Source of the DNA: Luteipulveratus halotolerans
GTDB lineage: Bacteria; Actinomycetota; Actinomycetes; Actinomycetales; Dermatophilaceae
Assembly: GCF_001247745.1 (NCBI RefSeq)
Contig: NZ_LAIR01000002.1
Span: 4,030,001-4,094,000, forward strand
DNA: 64,000 nucleotides
Direction: 5' to 3'
The notes below the pieces were generated by a model. That model saw only the letters and a list, made by a program, of their open reading frames with translations, did no database searches and had not been told where the DNA came from. Below, in pieces: positions 8,668 through 17,202 of this stretch. Position 1 is the stretch's first letter; each line of letters opens with the position of its first letter. Both the position numbers and the translations under genes were made by a program.

Positions 8668-9036
8668 TCAGCTGTCGGCGTCGGCGGAGAACATGACCGG
8701 GCGGATCTCCAGTGCGAGCCCGTCGATGCCCGCGTCCGGGATCATCTTCGCGAGCTCGATCGCGCGGGCCTCGTTCTCGACGTCGAGCAGGTAGTAGCCG
8801 CCCATGAACTCCTTGGCCTCGACGAACGGCCCGTCCGTGACGACCGGTGCGCCGTCCACGGAGCGCACGACCTTGCTCTGGCTCGGGTCGCCGAGCGCGT
8901 TGGTCGCGATGAACTCGCCCGACTCGCGCGTGGCCTTCATGAACGCCTCGTGGCCGTCGCCGATCGCCTTGCCCTGCTCCTCGGTCAGGCCCTCCAGGAC
9001 GGCGGGGTCGACCTGCATCAGGATCACGTACTTCAT
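8668..9036 (-). CDS. YCII-related (DGPF) domain protein
   Basis: A 122-aa protein of the YCII/DGPF family: MKYVILMQVD start, VVTDGPFVEAKEFMGGYYLL core and a C-terminal EIRPVMF. These dimeric ferredoxin-like proteins are habitually encoded beside ECF sigma factors of the neighbouring type, and here the sigma gene follows directly. The biochemical role of the pair is not established. The GAAGGAG ribosome site upstream of ATG 9036 is good. Confidence 0.9.
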   Translation of the reverse strand: MKYVILMQVDPAVLEGLTEEQGKAIGDGHEAFMKATRESGEFIATNALGDPSQSKVVRSVDGAPVVTDGPFVEAKEFMGGYYLLDVENEARAIELAKMIPDAGIDGLALEIRPVMFSADADS

Positions 9037-9201
9037 GGCTTCGCTCCTTCAGTTCGCAGCGCCCGGGTGGCGCGGCGTACCTGGTGGTCGTCACCGTCCG
9101 TGCGGATTCGACACCTCATCCTGGCCAATTCTCCAGCCTGCGCGCGGCCGCCGCCGAAAGTGCGGGTGACCGGCCCGGGGCGGCGACCGTACGCTCCGGT
9201 C

Positions 9202-9543
9202 ATGCCCCAGCGGATCATGTACGTCCAGCTGAAGACGGGGTACGACATCGATCGTGGCCCGGCCTGGATCGCGCGTGTCCGGTTCACGCGGACGTGGCGC
9301 ACCGCGTACGTGCACAGTCGGACGCTGCACCGGACGACGGGAATCGCGTACGCGCAGCGCGACGACGCGAACTACTACGACGTCGCGACCGGCGAGGGCT
9401 TCTGGCTGTCCGGACCCAAGCGGGACCGCACGGACGGCCGCTACTCCGCGCAGGCGCCCGCGGTCGACGAGGACGTGCGCGAGGCGTACGAAGCCTTCCT
9501 CGACGGAGCGGGCGCAGACGTGCTTCGAGGGCCTGCGCTCTGA
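9202..9543 (+). CDS. Conserved hypothetical protein
   Basis: A 113-aa soluble protein I do not recognise. It is rich in aromatic and basic residues in the first half (MYVQLKTGYDIDRGPAWIAR, FTRTWRTAYVHSRTLHR) and has NYYDVATGEGFWLSGPK in the middle, with an acidic C-terminus. It has the look of a small beta-rich fold. ATG 9202 is the first start that avoids the region opposite the YCII gene. It stands alone, with palindromic repeats beginning 50 bp downstream. Confidence 0.6.
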   Translation: MPQRIMYVQLKTGYDIDRGPAWIARVRFTRTWRTAYVHSRTLHRTTGIAYAQRDDANYYDVATGEGFWLSGPKRDRTDGRYSAQAPAVDEDVREAYEAFLDGAGADVLRGPAL

Positions 9544-9559
9544 CGCGGCGGCAGGAGGT

Positions 9560-9740
9560 CTCCAGGGAGATAGGGGAGTCTCCAGAGAACCGCAACGTGG
9601 TTGCGTGAATACGCAACACGGTTGCGCTTGCTCGGAAGCCCCTGTGTGGCCTGGAGGGCGCGGCGGCGGTCGAGATGGGGTGTCCCTAGAACGTCAACCG
9701 CGTTGACGGTGATGCGCAACGATGTTGACGGTTGTGGGGA
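9560..9740. repeat. Two REP-like hairpins (GCAACGTGGTTGC family)
   Basis: The first hairpin pairs CGCAACGTGGTTGCG (9591-9605) imperfectly with CGCAACACGGTTGCG (9612-9626). The second, at about 9685-9735, has GTCAACCGCGTTGACGG then GCAACGATGTTGACGG. The same families recur at 40461-40535, 41147-41191 and 41241-41276. They fill the gap between a hypothetical gene and the convergent DUF457-like gene. Confidence 0.7.
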
Positions 9741-9765
9741 GCCTCCCGTCGTCCTTCGCAGTGTC

Positions 9766-10551
9766 TCAGCCCGACGCCCGGGCGCGGGCCTGCTCCCACG
9801 CGTCGGTGACCCACGGCTCGACGTAACCCGTCCACACGCCGGGCAGCAGGAGCACACCCAGGACCACGAACACCGGCACGAGCAGGCCGGTCTCGACCCA
9901 GGTGCCCGTGCGGAAGCGCAGCGGTCGGGGCGGGCGGATCTCGTACCAGGTCTCGCCCGCGATCGGCAGCGGGAACAGGAACGGGCAGCCCGACCGGGTG
10001 AGCGAGTCGCCGACGCAATGGGTGAAGCAGCCCACCGCGACCGCGGCACCGAGCCAGCCCGACACCTGCTCCAGGTCGGCGACGTAGTCGTGGGCCGTGC
10101 CGAGCCAGGCCACGACGCCCGCGCCGGTGAGCAGCAGCACCCAGTCGCCGAGCACCGCCTCGGCGAGCAGCAGGCCGCTCACGACGACCACGCCGACCGC
10201 GTGCGCACCCCACTCCTGCGTGGCCAGGTTGGTGGCCCAGCCCAGAGCGATCGCGAACACCAGCGTGTGCGTCAGATGTCGGTGCTTGCCCGTGACGTCC
10301 TCGTCGCGCGGGCCCTTCGTGAGTGCGTACGTCGCTGCGGACAACGCGCGCAGGATGCGGCACAGCAGACCCGTCAGCGGCCCGAGGAACCGCGAGGCGC
10401 TCGCGCCCGGGTGGTCGAGGTCCGGCAGCAGGGCGAAACCCGCTGTGGTCGCGGCGATCAGGACGGCCTGGTGCACCGATCGGGCCTCGACGAGCGGCGC
10501 CACAGCGAGGCCGGCGCACCATCCCGTGAGCGCGTGCGTACGGCCCATCAT
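9766..10551 (-). CDS. Membrane-bound metal-dependent hydrolase (YdjM/DUF457-like)
   Basis: A 261-aa integral membrane protein with about six hydrophobic segments. Conserved polar motifs of the YdjM family are all present: GRTHALTGWCAG, LLPDLDHPGA, and HRHLTHTL, then GCFTHCVGDSLTRSG, giving a set of His/Asp ligands at the membrane face. The family is named a metal-dependent hydrolase from these residues; no substrate is known. Tandem ATG codons at 10551 and 10548 precede the conserved GRTH, and a longer upstream frame is not family-like. Confidence 0.85.
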   Translation of the reverse strand: MMGRTHALTGWCAGLAVAPLVEARSVHQAVLIAATTAGFALLPDLDHPGASASRFLGPLTGLLCRILRALSAATYALTKGPRDEDVTGKHRHLTHTLVFAIALGWATNLATQEWGAHAVGVVVVSGLLLAEAVLGDWVLLLTGAGVVAWLGTAHDYVADLEQVSGWLGAAVAVGCFTHCVGDSLTRSGCPFLFPLPIAGETWYEIRPPRPLRFRTGTWVETGLLVPVFVVLGVLLLPGVWTGYVEPWVTDAWEQARARASG

Positions 10552-10738
10552 CGTGTCGTGGTCCCAAGGTCGAAGGCGGTCAGGGCAGCCGAAAACGCCT
10601 CGTATCACGAGGTTTTCGCAAGACCACCGAGCCTATCGGTGACGTACGACGAAGCCGCGCCCGGCCGATCGCGTTACCTCTGCCGGTCCGGCGTCGTCAT
10701 GGGGGTGTCCGAGCAGATCGAACCCGAAGGAGCCCGTC

Positions 10739-11209
10739 ATGCCCGCTCGACTCAACCCGTTCGCCACGGAGATCGGCCCCAAGATCACGCGACACCTCCA
10801 GGCCGCTCACCATGAGCTCGTCGCGACGACCGTGCCGACCGGCACGATGGAGCTGGTCAACATCCGGGTCAGCCAGATCAACGGCTGCGGCGCCTGCCTC
10901 GACATGCACGTCAAGGAGGCGGCGCGTGCGGGCGAGGACGCGTTGCGTATCAACCTGGTCGGTGCGTGGCGCGAGACGACCGTGTTCTCCGACGCCGAGC
11001 GCGCGGCGCTGGAGCTCGCCGAGGCCGGCACCCGTCTGGCTGACGGCGCCGGCGTCAGCGACGAGATCTGGGAGGCCGCCGCCAAGCACTACGACGAGGA
11101 GGAGCTCATGGTGCTCGTCTCGCAGATCGCGTTCATCAACGCCGCGACGCGCATGAACGTGATGCTGCGGGTGCAGGGCGGCGGCGACAAGGCGGGCAGT
11201 CTCGGCTGA
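10739..11209 (+). CDS. Carboxymuconolactone decarboxylase (AhpD-like) family protein
   Basis: A 156-aa alpha-helical AhpD-like protein. The redox motif CGACLDMH (CxxC with following His) lies near residue 45, as in alkylhydroperoxidase AhpD-core proteins that reduce peroxides with thiols. The rest is helical (FSDAERAALELAEAGT). GAAGGAG sits 6 bases upstream of ATG 10739. It is a single gene, far from ahpC at 29 kb, so a link to that system is only possible. Confidence 0.88.
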   Translation: MPARLNPFATEIGPKITRHLQAAHHELVATTVPTGTMELVNIRVSQINGCGACLDMHVKEAARAGEDALRINLVGAWRETTVFSDAERAALELAEAGTRLADGAGVSDEIWEAAAKHYDEEELMVLVSQIAFINAATRMNVMLRVQGGGDKAGSLG

Positions 11210-11264
11210 TCGTGGGCCGCCAGGCCCGGGCGGCGTCGGCATGAGCGGCCCTCGAGCGGTCGGG

Positions 11265-12221
11265 TCAGGCCGCGGGCACGAGCCCGAGTGCGCGCAGCAC
11301 CTCGCGCGTCGACTCCGCGATCACGGCGTCGACGCCCTTGCTGCCCTGGGTGTCGCGTGTGCTGAGCACAGCGATCACGACGGGCTCCCGGTCGGGTGGC
11401 CAGATCACGGCGATGTCGTTGCGGCCGCCGTACGACGCCGTACCCGTCTTGTCGGCCACGGTCCAGCCCTTCGGGACTCCGGCGCGAATCGTGGTGTCGC
11501 CCGTGGTGTTTCGCCACATCGTGTCGCGCAGGAAGGCGCGCTCGGGGCTGGGCAGCACGTCGTCGACCAGTAGCGCGCGCAGGTCGGTGGCGAGCTGTCG
11601 TGCGGTGCTGGTGTCGCGCTCGTCGCCGGGGACGCCGTCGCTCAGCTCGACCTCGTAGCGACTCGGCCGGGTGACGTGGTCACCGAGTGTGGCCTGCAGG
11701 GACGTGCCGAAACCGGCAGGCCCGCCGAGCGCAGTCAACAGCTTGTTGCCGGCTGTGTTGTCGCTGAATCGCACTGCAGCGTCGATGATCTCGCGCATCG
11801 TCATGGTCTTGCCGACGTACCTGCTCGACACCGGTGACGCGGGCCGCAGGTCGGCAGCGCTGATGGCGACCGCGGTCTCGAGACCCGCGAGCCCGGACTT
11901 CTTCAGCACCAGACCCGAGGCGAGCGCCTTGAAGGTCGAGGCGTACGCGAACCGCTCGTCCTCGTGGAACCTGACCTCGCGTCGCGACCCGGTGTCGACG
12001 GCGTAGACGCCGAGGCGGACGGCGTGCTTCTGCGCGATCGGCCCGAGTGCTGGGGGCGCTGGATGGGCCGACGAGGTGCCGCGCGAGGACGTGGGCGTGA
12101 CCGGCCGGCGTACGGAGTCGCTGTCCGACCGGGACGAGCAGCCCGACGACATGGCGGCCAGAGGGAGTGCAGTGGCTGCCGTGAGCACAGCGCGACGAGA
12201 GGGCTCCACGGCGACCAGCAT
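11265..12221 (-). CDS. bla: Class A beta-lactamase
   Basis: A serine beta-lactamase of 318 aa. The four class A elements are all visible: STFK with the nucleophile serine, SDN in FSDNTAGN, the omega-loop glutamate in RYEVELSD, and KTG in DKTGTASYGG. The export signal holds twin arginines (SRRAVLT) before a hydrophobic stretch ending in AMSSGC, suggesting a Tat-exported lipoprotein with an imperfect lipobox. A Thr/Ser/Pro-rich linker of about 30 residues precedes the catalytic domain. It would hydrolyse beta-lactams at the cell surface. No regulator is adjacent. Confidence 0.92.
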   Translation of the reverse strand: MLVAVEPSRRAVLTAATALPLAAMSSGCSSRSDSDSVRRPVTPTSSRGTSSAHPAPPALGPIAQKHAVRLGVYAVDTGSRREVRFHEDERFAYASTFKALASGLVLKKSGLAGLETAVAISAADLRPASPVSSRYVGKTMTMREIIDAAVRFSDNTAGNKLLTALGGPAGFGTSLQATLGDHVTRPSRYEVELSDGVPGDERDTSTARQLATDLRALLVDDVLPSPERAFLRDTMWRNTTGDTTIRAGVPKGWTVADKTGTASYGGRNDIAVIWPPDREPVVIAVLSTRDTQGSKGVDAVIAESTREVLRALGLVPAA

Positions 12222-12407
12222 TCCCGATCGTGCCCACAGGCGCTCGACCGGTGTACGTCGAGGCGCTCGCGATCTGCACCGCAGGCGAGGACCGTGCCGG
12301 GATCGAACGGGTCCCGTTGTCCGGGCTGCTGGCGCCGGAGCAGCCCGAACAGGGTCACACTGGGCACGGCGTGGGAATCGCGCCGTCGGCAATGACAGGA
12401 CTCCCTG

Positions 12408-12971
12408 GTGACCCAGCACGTGACCGAACCCGCACAGACCATCCGCGCGGCTGAGGGGCGGGACGTGTGGGCTGAGCACTCTCACGACGTCCTCGTCGAG
12501 ACCGCCCGTACCTACAACGGCTACATCACCCAGCACGAGCTGGCCGCGGAGGTGCAGTCCCGATCCGGGCTGCGCACGCGTACGCCGGTGCGCAGCTGGA
12601 TCGACGGGGTCCTCGCCGTCGTCGTCGAGCGCTGCCACGCGGCGTCCGAGCCTGCGCTGACCGCCCTCGTGGTGAGCCGCGACGACGGTCAGGTCGGCGA
12701 GGCGTACGACGCGGTGCTCACGGCGCGCGGCGACTGCCCGATCACTGACGAGACCGAGCGCGAGAACCACGCGGCGAAGGCGCGGCTGGAGTGCTACGGC
12801 CGCTGGTGTGACGACGTCCCCGCCGACGCCCGCCCGACCTGGTCGCCGAAGGCCGCTGCCGTGCGGGACGCCAAGCGTGACAAGGCCCCTGCGCGGCGCG
12901 GTGCGATCTGCCCGACCTGCTTCACCGAGACCTCGGTCACGGGTGTCTGCGGTCGCTGCTCAGTCGGCTGA
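12408..12971 (+). CDS. Conserved hypothetical protein with C-terminal zinc ribbon
   Basis: A 187-aa protein of a type found widely in actinobacteria as 'hypothetical'. The N-terminal half (ETARTYNGYITQHELAAEV, RSWIDGVLAVVVERCHAA) is predicted helical. The centre has ENHAAKARLECYGRW, and the C-terminus ends in a four-cysteine zinc ribbon (CPTCFTET, CGRC). This suggests nucleic-acid or protein binding. GTG 12408 is used; GTG 12420 is an alternative. Divergent from the beta-lactamase by about 190 bp. Confidence 0.7.
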   Translation: MTQHVTEPAQTIRAAEGRDVWAEHSHDVLVETARTYNGYITQHELAAEVQSRSGLRTRTPVRSWIDGVLAVVVERCHAASEPALTALVVSRDDGQVGEAYDAVLTARGDCPITDETERENHAAKARLECYGRWCDDVPADARPTWSPKAAAVRDAKRDKAPARRGAICPTCFTETSVTGVCGRCSVG

Positions 12972-12998
12972 GGCCCGGGCCTCGAGCGTCGGTGGTCG

Positions 12999-14237
12999 TC
13001 ACTCGGGCAGGGCAGCGACACCGCGCGAGCCGGCGTGCGCGTACGACGCGACGACCCGCTCCTGCTGGGCCCGACCCCGCTGCTCGAGCGCGCGTCGACC
13101 GCGGGCCCCACGGCCGACGACGCGGTAGCGCCAGACGTTGCCGACTGCTCGGGCGCCGAACGCCCACGGCGGCCGGACGGGCAGGCCGAGCTCACGCATG
13201 CTCCGCACACCGAGGAAGGCCGTCAGCATGCTGAGCAGCCGCTCCTGCTCGTACCGGCCGTGCACGCGCGCCCGCCACGGGGTCGGCGAGCCGAAGTCGC
13301 GGGACGTCTGCGCGCTGACCACCGAGGCCGCGAGCTCACGTCCGGCCGCCGTCTGCTCGGCGGCCGCGAGCAGGAGGTGCAGGTTGATGCGGTTGCGCTC
13401 GCGCTCGTCGTCGGTGAGGAAGTCGGCGTGCACGCCCATCAGCCAGCCGACGTACTTCCACAGGTGGAGCAGGTCGTCGGCGTCCGCGCGCGACACGGGT
13501 ACGCCGAGGGCGCGGCAGCCGACGAGGAGGGTCGCGTCGAAGAGGCCGAGCGTGCCCGCCTGGTCGGCCTGATTGATCGGCAGACCCCAGCGCGCGATGT
13601 CCCAGCGCGACGGATCGTTCTCGTACGACGCGTTGACCAGCGCGTGCATGACGCGGACGTGGACGGTCTGGCGCCAGGCGTCGCCTCCGGGTCGGAGCGC
13701 GCGCGGCCGGGCGAGGCCGAGCGTCCAGTCCTGGGTCTCGGCGAGCCTGCGGAGCGAGTCGTCGCCGGTGAGACCACCCGTGGCGACCAGCAGGTCGGTC
13801 GGCCCACCGAACCGGTAGCCGCCGATCAGCGACAGCTGCAGCAGGACGTCTCCGGCGTTGCGCCCGAGCCGGCTGAACGCGCGCGCACCCGCGTCGACAC
13901 GGTCCCAGTCGACCCAGCGCGGCGGCGTCCGGACCTCTGCCATGAACACGGCGAGAGACGCTGGGGCGTGCACCTCGCCGTCGGACTCCAGGGCCGCCCG
14001 CAGGTCGGCGCGGGTCACCCGGTCGGGGTCGCCGGCCGGAAACCGCATCGCAGTCGCGAGCACCGCGCCGAGCTCGTCGCGTTCGAGCAGCGCCTCGCCG
14101 AGCCGGTCGAGCAGCTGCTCGTCGACGGGCTCGTCCTGGAGGCCGGAGAACCGGCGCAGCGTACGGCCCAGCCGGGCACCGCGCGCCTCGGCCTCACGGT
14201 GCCGGGTGGGCGTCGTCGTCCGCGCAGGTGCCGTCAT
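12999..14237 (-). CDS. DUF2236 / MpaB-type haem oxygenase
   Basis: A 412-aa helical protein of the DUF2236 superfamily, which includes latex-clearing protein (Lcp) and fungal MpaB, b-haem oxygenases that cleave isoprenoid double bonds. Conserved family blocks are present: LGRNAGDVLLQLSLIGGYR, VHVRVMHALV (haem-side histidine region), WGLPINQADQAGTLGLF and WKYVGWLMG. There is no Tat signal, unlike secreted Lcp, so it is probably intracellular. It is divergent from a TetR regulator with a palindrome between the starts, which implies induction by a ligand. Confidence 0.8.
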   Translation of the reverse strand: MTAPARTTTPTRHREAEARGARLGRTLRRFSGLQDEPVDEQLLDRLGEALLERDELGAVLATAMRFPAGDPDRVTRADLRAALESDGEVHAPASLAVFMAEVRTPPRWVDWDRVDAGARAFSRLGRNAGDVLLQLSLIGGYRFGGPTDLLVATGGLTGDDSLRRLAETQDWTLGLARPRALRPGGDAWRQTVHVRVMHALVNASYENDPSRWDIARWGLPINQADQAGTLGLFDATLLVGCRALGVPVSRADADDLLHLWKYVGWLMGVHADFLTDDERERNRINLHLLLAAAEQTAAGRELAASVVSAQTSRDFGSPTPWRARVHGRYEQERLLSMLTAFLGVRSMRELGLPVRPPWAFGARAVGNVWRYRVVGRGARGRRALEQRGRAQQERVVASYAHAGSRGVAALPE

Positions 14238-14249
14238 GACATCAGTCTG

Positions 14250-14269
14250 ATGCGAATGATCACTCGCAT
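14250..14269. promoter_or_regulatory. Palindromic operator candidate between DUF2236 and tetR genes
   Basis: The 20-mer ATGCGAATGATCACTCGCAT is an inverted repeat with one mismatch per arm (ATGCGA-A/G-TGATCA). It lies in the 44-bp gap between the two divergent starts, a usual place for a TetR operator controlling both genes. Confidence 0.65.
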
Positions 14270-14281
14270 ACCATTCGTTTC

Positions 14282-14878
14282 ATGCGCAAGACGCCCCAGC
14301 AGGAGCGGTCCCGGCAGACGGTCGAACGCATTCTGCTGGCAGGTCAGCAGATCCTGGCTGCCGATGGGTACGGCCGCTTCACGACCAACCGGGTCGCCGA
14401 CGCCGCAGGTGTGAGCCCTGGCTCGCTTTATCAGTACTTCCCCGACAAGGCGTCGATCATCGACGTGATCCTCGACCGCTACTGGGAGCGGTTCTCCGAC
14501 CGGGTTGCGGCTGCGCTCAGTGCACACCTCGCCGACGAGGACGATCCGGTGCGGGCCGTCGCCGAGGCACTCGTGGGCGCGCTCGAGCAGGACGCCGCGC
14601 TGATGCGTGTGGTGGCCGAGGAGCTGCCGATCGCCCGGTTCAAGGAGCGCCGCGCGGCCCTGGGGCAGCGCATCGGGGACATGCTGGCCGCCTACCTGAC
14701 CTTCGTCGGTCGGCTCGATCGCGCTCAGGCCGTACGCCGCGCCTGGGTGCTCGTCACCACGGCCGAGGCTGTCGCGTCCCGCTGGGTGCTCGACGAGACC
14801 GTGCTCTCGCGTGAAGAGCTGATCCACGAGCTGTCGGCGCTGGCGCGGGCGTACGCCGGCCTGCCCGGCGACGCCTGA
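14282..14878 (+). CDS. TetR/AcrR family transcriptional regulator
   Basis: A 198-aa repressor-type protein. The N-terminal TetR helix-turn-helix reads ILAADGYGRFTTNRVADAAG then VSPGSLYQYFPDKASII, a textbook match. The C-terminal ligand domain is helical and variable. It likely represses itself and the divergent DUF2236 oxygenase through the palindrome at 14250. Ligand unknown. Confidence 0.93.
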   Translation: MRKTPQQERSRQTVERILLAGQQILAADGYGRFTTNRVADAAGVSPGSLYQYFPDKASIIDVILDRYWERFSDRVAAALSAHLADEDDPVRAVAEALVGALEQDAALMRVVAEELPIARFKERRAALGQRIGDMLAAYLTFVGRLDRAQAVRRAWVLVTTAEAVASRWVLDETVLSREELIHELSALARAYAGLPGDA

Positions 14879-14897
14879 CCGCCCGCCGACCCGGGAA

Positions 14898-14932
14898 ATG
14901 TGCATTATGCATAGATTTGATATATAGTTGCG
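14898..14932 (+). promoter_or_regulatory. AT-rich promoter/operator region upstream of marR
   Basis: An unusual AT-rich patch in this GC-rich DNA, with TGCATTATGCA (inverted repeat) at 14901-14911 and TTGATATATAG further on, followed by the marR start 60 bp later. It could hold the -10 region and a MarR site; no transcription start can be fixed. Confidence 0.4.
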
Positions 14933-14984
14933 CTAGGCACAGAGTCGTGCCGCCCACCACACCCCTTCATCGCGAGGTCTCTGC

Positions 14985-15470
14985 ATGCCCGATCTCACTC
15001 CCCATGAGCGCCTGGTCGACGCGTTGTCCGCGCTCGGCCGCGCCACCCGTGCGTCCGCCGCTCACTGGGAGCACGCGGCCGGCACGCTGACCCGCCCCGA
15101 CCTGGCCACCCTGAAGTGCATCGAGAGCCAGGGCGAGGTGCGGATGAGCTGCCTGGCCACCGCCGTCCAGGTGCACCCGTCGGTCATCAGCCGCCAGATC
15201 AGCGCCCTCGAGGCCGCGGGCCTCGTCGAACGCCGCATCGATCCCGACGACCGCCGCGCCGGACTCGTCCGGGTCACCGCCGCAGGTCAGGCCCAGGTCG
15301 CCGCGACGTCGCAGGCGTTCGCGGACTTCCTCGGGCGGCGTACGGCGCACTGGGACCCCGCACGGCTCGCGCTCGCAGCCGACCTGATCCACGAGATGGC
15401 CGACAGCCTCGGCCCCGCCGAGGCGACCACCGAAGACCACACCACCACGGAGGAGCTCACCACCGCATGA
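14985..15470 (+). CDS. MarR family transcriptional regulator
   Basis: A 161-aa winged-helix regulator. Typical MarR elements: TLKCIESQGEVRMSCLAT, HPSVISRQISALEAAGLVER and the wing with DPDDRRAGLVRVT. It overlaps the downstream efflux gene by ATGA, so it is the first gene of a MarR-transporter operon and probably senses a substrate of the pump. The upstream region has a short AT-rich patch with TGCATTATGCA at 14901, a possible operator. The C-terminus is Thr/Glu-rich. Confidence 0.92.
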   Translation: MPDLTPHERLVDALSALGRATRASAAHWEHAAGTLTRPDLATLKCIESQGEVRMSCLATAVQVHPSVISRQISALEAAGLVERRIDPDDRRAGLVRVTAAGQAQVAATSQAFADFLGRRTAHWDPARLALAADLIHEMADSLGPAEATTEDHTTTEELTTA

Positions 15471-17047
15471 CCGCTGTCGCCGAACCCGAGCAGAGTCAGA
15501 TGACTCACCGCGAGATCCTCGAGATGCTCGCGGGCCTGCTCGCCGCACTCTTCACCGCGATCGTCAGCTCGACGATCGTCTCCAACGCTCTGCCGACCAT
15601 CATCGGCGAGCTCGAGGGCAGCCAGACCCAGTACACCTGGGTCGTCACCATCTCGCTGCTCACCATGACCATCACGACCCCGATCTGGGCCAAGCTGTCC
15701 GACCTGTTCAACAAGAAGGTGCTCGTCCAGCTGGCGATCATCCTGTTCGTGGTCGGCTCGATCTTCGCGGGCATGTCGACCAACGTGCCGATGCTGCTCG
15801 TCTTCCGCGGTGTCCAGGGTGTCGCCATGGGCGGCCTCACCGCGCTCGCCCAGTCGATCATCGGCTCGGTCATCCCGCCCCGTGAGCGTGGCCGCTACTC
15901 GGGCTACATGGGCGGCGTCATGGCGCTCGCGACCGTCAGCGGCCCGCTGCTCGGCGGCGTCATCGTCGACACCAGCTGGCTCGGCTGGCGCTGGTGCTTC
16001 TACGTCTGCGTCCCGCTCGCGGTCTTCAGCCTCTACATGCTGCAGCGCTACCTGCACGTGACGACCGTCCGACGTGACGTCACTATCGACTACCTCGGCG
16101 CGATCCTGATCGCGATCACCGCGGGCCTGCCGCTCGTGTGGGTGTCCTTCGCCGGCAGCTCCTACGACTGGCTGTCCTGGCAGACCGCGGCGTTCCTCGG
16201 GGGAGCGCTCGTCGCCGGCGTCCTCGCCTTCGTCCAGGAGGCACGTCACCACGAGGCGCTCGTCCCGATCCGTGTCATGCGCACCCGTACGACCGCGCTC
16301 GCCATCGTCGGCAGCCTCGCCGTCGGCATCGCGATGTTCGGTGCGCCGGTGTTCTTGGGTCAGTACTTCCAGATCGCGCGGGACCACACGCCGACCGAGG
16401 CCGGTCTGCTGATGATCCCGCTGATGCTCGGGTCGCTCGTCGGCACCGCGGGCTCGGGCCAGTTCATCACCCGCACCGGCCGCTGGAAGAACGTCATGGT
16501 CCTGGCCGCGGCGCTGCTGATCGTCGGTCTGGGCCTGCTCGGCGCGATCGACCACGCCACCCCGCTGTGGCACGTGTCGGTCTTCATGGTGCTCGTGGGC
16601 GTCGGCATGGGCGGCCTGCTGCAGAACCTCGTGCTCGCCGTCCAGAACACCGTCGACGTCACCGAGGTCGGCGCGGCCAGCGGCACCGTGTCGTTCTTCC
16701 GCTCGCTCGGCGGCGCCATCGGCGTCTCCGTCCTCGGCGCCGTCCTCGCCCACGACGTCAAGGACCGCATCGCCACCGGACTGCAGACGCTCGGCGTCGA
16801 CCCGGCCAAGGCGTCCGGCGGAGGGTCGACGGGCACGCTCGACGTGCACGCCATGCCCGCGCCGATCGCCCACGTGGTGCGCAGCGCGTACGGCGACTCG
16901 ACCGGCCTGATCTTCCTGATCGCCGCGGTCGCCGCCGTCGCCACGCTGCTCAGCGTGCTGGCGATCAAGGAGGTGCCCCTGCGTCGTACGGTCCGCAAGA
17001 TCGACGACGAGGAGGCTGTGCGCGACGAGGTCGACGCCACGGTCTGA
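15467..17047 (+). CDS. MFS drug efflux transporter (DHA2/EmrB-QacA type)
   Basis: A 526-aa permease with about 14 membrane segments, the DHA2 drug:proton antiporter layout. Visible motifs: PIWAKLSDLFNKK (motif A), FRGVQGVAMGG, and the motif C-like LATVSGPLLGGVIVD. An early LPTIIGEL is typical of the family. ATG 15467 overlaps the marR stop (ATGA). A strong hairpin ends the operon at 17061-17102. It likely exports a hydrophobic drug or metabolite under MarR control. Confidence 0.93.
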   Translation: MTAVAEPEQSQMTHREILEMLAGLLAALFTAIVSSTIVSNALPTIIGELEGSQTQYTWVVTISLLTMTITTPIWAKLSDLFNKKVLVQLAIILFVVGSIFAGMSTNVPMLLVFRGVQGVAMGGLTALAQSIIGSVIPPRERGRYSGYMGGVMALATVSGPLLGGVIVDTSWLGWRWCFYVCVPLAVFSLYMLQRYLHVTTVRRDVTIDYLGAILIAITAGLPLVWVSFAGSSYDWLSWQTAAFLGGALVAGVLAFVQEARHHEALVPIRVMRTRTTALAIVGSLAVGIAMFGAPVFLGQYFQIARDHTPTEAGLLMIPLMLGSLVGTAGSGQFITRTGRWKNVMVLAAALLIVGLGLLGAIDHATPLWHVSVFMVLVGVGMGGLLQNLVLAVQNTVDVTEVGAASGTVSFFRSLGGAIGVSVLGAVLAHDVKDRIATGLQTLGVDPAKASGGGSTGTLDVHAMPAPIAHVVRSAYGDSTGLIFLIAAVAAVATLLSVLAIKEVPLRRTVRKIDDEEAVRDEVDATV

Positions 17048-17060
17048 CCTCTCTCCTGAC

Positions 17061-17102
17061 GAGACCCGGTACGAGCGCCCGCGCCTGCTCGTACCGGGTC
17101 TC
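17061..17102 (+). terminator. Strong terminator hairpin of the marR-MFS operon
   Basis: Perfect 16-bp arms GAGACCCGGTACGAGC (17061-17076) and GCTCGTACCGGGTCTC (17087-17102) with a 10-nt loop, 14 bases after the MFS stop codon. Confidence 0.88.
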
Positions 17103-17202
17103 GCCGCGTTCGTGGTGAACGCCACGGACGAAATTCGTCAAGGTTCGGACAAATCGCCGCCGATCCACGAGACTCCTGCCGAACGATCGCCCAGGGGAGA
17201 CC

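Noticed and set aside
15287..17125. Open frame of about 600 codons antisense to the MFS gene
   Set aside because: Asp/Glu/Arg/His-rich with no domain; the plus strand encodes a textbook DHA2 transporter.
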